From Treponema berlinense (GTDB lineage Bacteria > Spirochaetota > Spirochaetia > Treponematales > Treponemataceae): a DNA stretch of 64,000 nt. The translations under genes were made by a program, and so were the position numbers. Position 1 is the first letter of the stretch. Each line of letters opens with the position of its first letter. Positions 59,717 through 64,000 of the stretch are shown piece by piece. Under the pieces are notes generated by a model. That model was not told the origin of the DNA, ran no database searches, and saw only the letters and a list, made by a program, of their open reading frames with translations. The stretch lies in the NCBI RefSeq assembly GCF_900167025.1, contig NZ_FUXC01000007.1, positions 1 to 64,000 on the forward strand, read 5' to 3'.

Positions 59717-60838
59717 ATGAAAGAGAAGATTCTTATTGTTGACGATATTGCCGTAAATAGAGAGATTTTGGCGTCCATGCTTGAGGGATTATATCAGATT
59801 ATCGAAGCCTCTGACGGTGGACAGGCTATTGATATTCTTAAATCCGAGAATGACGGTATTGCCCTTGTTCTTCTTGACCTTATCATGCCGAAGGTTGACG
59901 GTTTTGCTGTTCTTCAGTTTATGAAAGATGCCGGCATTTTTGCCAGAGTTCCTGTTATTGTTATAAGTGCCGACAGCGACGCTAATACTGAACGCGAATG
60001 TCTTAAGCTTGGCGCCTCTGACTTTATCCGCAAACCTTTTGATAATATGACTGTTAAAAACCGCGTAAAAAATCTTGCGGAGCTTTTTGTCTATAAAAAT
60101 AAGCTTGAAGATTTTGTTAAAGTGCAGACGGAAGGCCTTGACCGCCAAAATAAACTTCTTGAACAGCAGTCTAACCGCATTAAAGCGGTAAACGAAAAAG
60201 TTACTGAGGTTTTGGGTACTATCGTTGAATATCGCCATTTTGAAAGCGGAAATCATATTAAGCGCGTTAAAGGTTTTACCCGGATTCTTGCAAAGAAAAT
60301 TTCTCAAAAATATCCTGAATACAATCTGACTCCTGAAAGAATAGAAGTAATTTCTGACGCAAGCGTTCTTCACGATATCGGGAAAATTTCCGTAAAGGAT
60401 TCTATTCTTTTTAAGCCCGGTAAGCTTACTTTTGACGAATTTGACCAGATAAAAATGCATACTACAAAAGGCTACGAAATGCTTTGCCGTTTTACCGATG
60501 TTTGGGGTGAAGAATATGCCGATGCCGCTAAAAAAATCTGTCGCTGGCACCACGAACGGGACGACGGCCGTGGCTATCCTGACGGCTTAAAAGGAGATCA
60601 GATTCCTATTGAGGCGCTTCTTGTTTCTATTGCCGATGTTTACGATGCTCTTACAACAAAGCGTGTTTATAAAGACGCCTTTGAAATGGACAAGGCTTTT
60701 AATATGGTTTTGGACGGCGAATGCGGAGAATTTTCTCCTAAATTACTGAACTGCTTTTGCGAGGTTAAGGGACAGTTTGAAGATCTTGCACGGAAATTTA
60801 AAGAAGCCGAGGTTGAGGTCTATACAAAAGGCAGATAG
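59717..60838 (+). CDS. Response regulator with HD-GYP output domain
   Basis: 373 residues. Receiver domain 1-120 with Asp9, Asp10, the phosphorylatable Asp54 (LLDLIMPKVDG) and Lys106 (RKPF). A helical linker (125-165) joins an HD-GYP phosphodiesterase domain: HDIGK (His219-Asp220), HHERDDGRGYPDGLKG and VADVYDALTTKR. It should degrade c-di-GMP. GGAGG lies 10 bases before the ATG. Followed by an Hpt gene and a broken hybrid kinase, a probable former phosphorelay. Confidence 0.93.
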   Translation: MKEKILIVDDIAVNREILASMLEGLYQIIEASDGGQAIDILKSENDGIALVLLDLIMPKVDGFAVLQFMKDAGIFARVPVIVISADSDANTERECLKLGASDFIRKPFDNMTVKNRVKNLAELFVYKNKLEDFVKVQTEGLDRQNKLLEQQSNRIKAVNEKVTEVLGTIVEYRHFESGNHIKRVKGFTRILAKKISQKYPEYNLTPERIEVISDASVLHDIGKISVKDSILFKPGKLTFDEFDQIKMHTTKGYEMLCRFTDVWGEEYADAAKKICRWHHERDDGRGYPDGLKGDQIPIEALLVSIADVYDALTTKRVYKDAFEMDKAFNMVLDGECGEFSPKLLNCFCEVKGQFEDLARKFKEAEVEVYTKGR

Positions 60839-60861
60839 TTCTGATTATTGGGGAAAGTACA

Positions 60862-61215
60862 ATGAACGTAAAAGATTTTTATGATCAGATTGACGGTGAT
60901 TATGATGATGTTCTCGAAAGGTTTGGGGACGAATCTCTGGTAAAACGTTTTGCCCTAAAATTTCTTAGTGATGACAGTTTTAACGCTCTTGAGAAAAAGA
61001 TAAATTCTCGCGACGTGCAGGAAAAATTCAGGGCGGCCCATACTTTTAAGGGCGTCTGCGCTAATCTTGGTTTTTCGCGGCTGTTTAATTATTCTTCCGA
61101 ACTTACAGAATTGTTCCGTGCTGGACGGACTGACGGAGAAACTGAACTTTTTGAGAAACTGCGCAATCAGTACGCGCTTACGGTCGATTCTCTCAAAAAT
61201 CTTCAGTTGGATTAA
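60862..61215 (+). CDS. Histidine-phosphotransfer (Hpt) domain protein
   Basis: 117 residues, single four-helix Hpt domain with the phosphorylated His60 in AAHTFKGVCANLGF. Acidic N-terminus. GGGGA lies upstream of the ATG. It should relay phosphate between the hybrid kinase and a receiver such as the HD-GYP protein. It ends 3 bases before the kinase pseudogene. Confidence 0.9.
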   Translation: MNVKDFYDQIDGDYDDVLERFGDESLVKRFALKFLSDDSFNALEKKINSRDVQEKFRAAHTFKGVCANLGFSRLFNYSSELTELFRAGRTDGETELFEKLRNQYALTVDSLKNLQLD

Positions 61216-61218
61216 GAT

Positions 61219-64000
61219 GCCGTTTAAGAAAACTGTTTTTTTTTTCAAAGGTAAGCCTTTTTTTTTATACTCTTTGTGTTTCTTGCTTTTTTGGTTGGAA
61301 ACGACGCTTCTGCTGTTGAGGATAATCTGTTTGAAGAGCAGACTGTACGCCTCGGTTATTTTTACAGGCCGAGTTTTCAGGAGGGGATGCAGGATGATGA
61401 GCAGAAAAACGGTTTTGGCTATGAATATTTGCAAAAGATTTCGTATCTTTCCGGCTGGCGTTATGAATACGTTTACGGAACCTTTGAAACTCTTTTTGAA
61501 AAGCTTAAATCTGGCGAAATTGACATTCTTGCTGGAGTCCGCGACACTAAGGAACGCCGCGGGCTTGTTAATTTTTCTGATTTCATTATGTCGCAGGAAG
61601 ACGGAGAAAATTATTATATTTGTACGGCAAAAAGGCGGACTGATCTTCTTAAAAAACTTAATTCAACATTGAGCTTAATCGATTCTACCGAGCCGTTTTT
61701 TTTACAGGAGCTTACCAGAAAATACCGGCATCCTATTAAGCTGACAGATGAATTTCCTGAGCTTATAGAAAATTTTGTTCAAAAACACAATGTGCTCAAA
61801 ATCGGGTATTTTGACAATTATCTTCCTTATTGCGACACTCTGCCTTCTGGAAAAGCGACTGGTTCTATGGTCGATATTATGAACGGAATTCTTTCCAAGG
61901 TTAATCTTTCTGACAAAATTGAACTTGAATATAAACCTTATGACGATTATTCGGATTTAATAAAGGACCTTGATTCTAAAAAAGTTGATTTGATTTTTCC
62001 GTGTAGCAACGAATCCTGGTTTGCTGAACAAAACGGTATGTATTTGTCGCGGGTTGTTGTTGACTCCGGCATGAATATCGCTTATTTAAAAAACTATAAT
62101 TCTTCTATTTTTGAAAAAATCTCAGTCAACAAGAACAATATCCTTCAATATCAATATACGAGAGCTTATTTTCCGGATGCAGAGATTGTTTTGTGCGCTT
62201 CTATCGACGACTGCTTAAAAGCTGTAATAGACGGCGAAGCTGGAAGTACGATTATAAATTCTTTCCGTTCCGGCACCATTCTTAAAAACAGAATTTACAA
62301 CGATATTCTTTTTCAGCCTTTGTCAACTTTGGACGAACGGTGTTTTGGCGTTCGTGTCGGCAATCCTGAGCTTTTGCGCATTTTAAACCGCGGTATTTAT
62401 GAGCTAGGCTATGATTTTGGCATTAACGTTTCGTATAACTATACTGACGGTCTTTATAAATATTCTATATTCGACTTTCTTGGCGATAATATTGGTTTAG
62501 TTCTTTTTTGTTCGTTTTTTGTTATCTTGCTTATTGTCCTTTTCTTTATAAGGCGTCAAATCAGGCTAAAAAAACAGACAGAAAAAGACCGTAAAACTCA
62601 GTTTGAACTGCAATCCGCCTCTGCAACAGCGATTTTTCGTATGTCGACGTTGTAGCGCACGGAAGAAAAGATTGCCGTGGTGTCGTTGTAGGTTTTTATT
62701 ATACTTCCGAAGAATATGCTAGAAATTACAACTTGAATTTTCAGAACTTCCTTGAAGGCTATATTCCTAATTCCAGGCTTATGATTGTTGTTTCTAGTAA
62801 TACAAAAATTATTGCTTCCAACGAAAGACGGCTTTTAGACTCTTCCACAAAAGACAATCCATTATTTAAGCAAGTGCTTTTGAACAAGAAAAATGGAGAT
62901 GTCGTCCACGTAAAAACAAAGGAATTTGACTGTTTTGGAATTGCTGAAAATTGCCGGGATTTTAGCATTTTTATTTTTGCTCCTGTAAGAGAAATGTTAA
63001 AAAATGTTCTAAAAACTGTCCTTCTTGAATCTGCAAAAAAAAGCTGAGCAGGTAAACATTGCAAAGACTGAATTTTTACACAGAATGAGCCATGATATCC
63101 GCACTCCGATTAACGGAATCCGCGGAATGATAGAAATTGCCGATTATTACAAAGATAACCAGCAAAAACAAAATGAATGCCGTCAAAAAATCTGGGAGAC
63201 TTCCGGCTATCTTCTTGAGCTTGTAAATGAAGTTCTTGATATGGGAAAACTTGAAAGCGGCGAGATTGTTCTTGAAGAGCGTGAGTTTGATTTAAAGGCA
63301 ATGCTTGATGAGATTATTTCCGTAATAGAACGGCTTGGCGCTTCGAGAGGTATTAAAATAAATATTGACTACAGCAATGTTCATCATTTTTAACTGATTG
63401 GAAGTCCTCTTCACTTAAAGCGTGTTTTGATGAATATTGCAAGCAATGCCGTAAAGTACAACAAGGAAAACGGCAGAATTAAAATTTGTGTTACTGAAAA
63501 AGAGATTGACTGTTGCAATACTTATGTTGAATTCGACTGTGCTGATACTGGAATTGGCATGAGCGAGGAATACAGTGCCCATATTTTTGAGCCTTTTTCT
63601 CAGGAAAATACAGGCGCAAGAACCCAATTTGGCGGAAGCGGACTTGGAATGGCTATTGTAAAAAAACTTGTTGATAAGATGAACGGCAGTGTTAATTTTA
63701 AAAGCGAAAAGAACATAGGTACTGTTTTTTCTGTCAGTCTGCCTTTTAAACTCTGCCACAAGGATAGCCCTATTGAAGAAAACAAAAAAACGTTTCTCAT
63801 TTTGGAATAAAAATTCTTGTTGCGGAAGACAATGTCCTGAATATGGAAATTGCCGAATTCTCTTTAAAAAGGGAAGGCTTTTTGCTCGAAAAGGCCAGAA
63901 ACGGAAAAGAAGCATTTGAGATTTTTAAGAACTCGAAAGAAGATGAGTTTTCGGCAGTTATAATGGATATTATGATGCCTGAAATGGACGGTCTTGAAGC
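61219..64000 (+). pseudogene. Hybrid sensor histidine kinase, broken by several frameshifts (runs off the window)
   Basis: The pieces in order: signal peptide (MPFKKTVFFFKGKPFF... from 61219) that needs one added T in a T9 run (61258-61266) to join the downstream frame; two periplasmic solute-binding-protein (SBP_bac_3-like) domains from 61290; a membrane span (NIGLVLFCSFFVILLIVLFFI, ~62470-62540); a frameshift near 62630; a PAS-like stretch to 63047 (frame shift in an A8 run); HisKA with HRMSHDIRTPING (63085); an in-frame TAA at 63391; HATPase (NIASNAVKYN, GGSGLGMAIVKKL), then a shift near 63805 before a receiver domain (VAEDN, MDIMMPEMDG). Probably a dead gene; alternatively some shifts could be sequencing errors in homopolymers, but the TAA is not. 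Confidence 0.8.

Noticed and set aside
61219-64000. Intact sensor kinase with sequencing errors only
   Set aside because: An in-frame TAA at 63391 cannot come from a homopolymer slip, although other lesions lie near A or T runs.
1-64000. rRNA or tRNA genes
   Set aside because: No TTCGA-type T-loop with a matching acceptor stem or rRNA core was seen on either strand.

Overview
The window looks like chromosomal DNA of a treponeme or close spirochete. It is AT-rich, with many A and T runs. The inference rests on gene content and layout: a helix-turn-helix/PTS EIIA fusion, a cheW gene in a repair and cofactor cluster, paired phosphohexomutases, a rimP-nusA-infB-rbfA-truB-rpsO-pnp block, a DUF1846 protein, degenerate LysM/M23 envelope proteins and a Rpn-type PD-(D/E)XK gene. 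I see no rRNA, tRNA, CRISPR array or prophage genes.

Layout. 0-2.4 kb is scarred accessory DNA: the start of an IS3-type transposase (minus), an aldo/keto reductase that seems to have lost its start codon to that element, and a broken Rpn-family nuclease gene split by a 120-bp run of five hairpins. 2.4-8.1 kb (minus) carries guaA, a YihY membrane protein fused to a cyclic-nucleotide-binding domain, asnS and a secreted protein. 8.3-14.2 kb is an envelope lipid region: two GT8 glycosyltransferases around two lysophospholipid-acyltransferase-like genes, then a DUF368/DedA pair (both families are linked to undecaprenyl-phosphate recycling) and pssA. 14.4-20.2 kb (minus) has a secreted SGNH esterase and a coupled metH / PAP2-like / queD operon. 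20.3-30 kb (plus) runs comF, a GltD-like oxidoreductase, cheW, a DegT-fold protein without its PLP lysine, nadK, recN, a helical protein, an HD hydrolase and a LysM/M23 protein. 30-37 kb (minus) has a small protein, a DEDDh exonuclease, two phosphohexomutases, a degenerate M23 protein and a propeller protein. 37-39.9 kb has the HTH-EIIA gene, a transglutaminase-like protein and an RluA-type pseudouridine synthase. 39.9-49.6 kb is the translation operon, with a terminator-like leader, a NusA with a C-terminal zinc ribbon, an IF2 with a Gly/Asn/Arg-rich tail and a TruB-RibF fusion. 49.7-55.9 kb has the DUF1846 gene, a predicted PD-(D/E)XK nuclease and dapA-asd-lysA.

From 56 kb the window becomes accessory again: an HU-like/DUF4469 gene, a candidate 80-nt small RNA, a degenerate 23/24-bp tandem array, a pair of convergent HsdS specificity cassettes bounded by 24-bp inverted repeats, and a tyrosine recombinase. 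This is the most interesting locus: an invertible or silent store of type I restriction specificity domains with no hsdM or hsdR in view. The window ends with an HD-GYP response regulator, an Hpt protein and a hybrid sensor kinase broken by several frameshifts and a stop.

GC-rich intergenic elements and perfect small palindromes recur between genes; one ~95-bp family has two clear inverted copies (8.2 and 34.8 kb).
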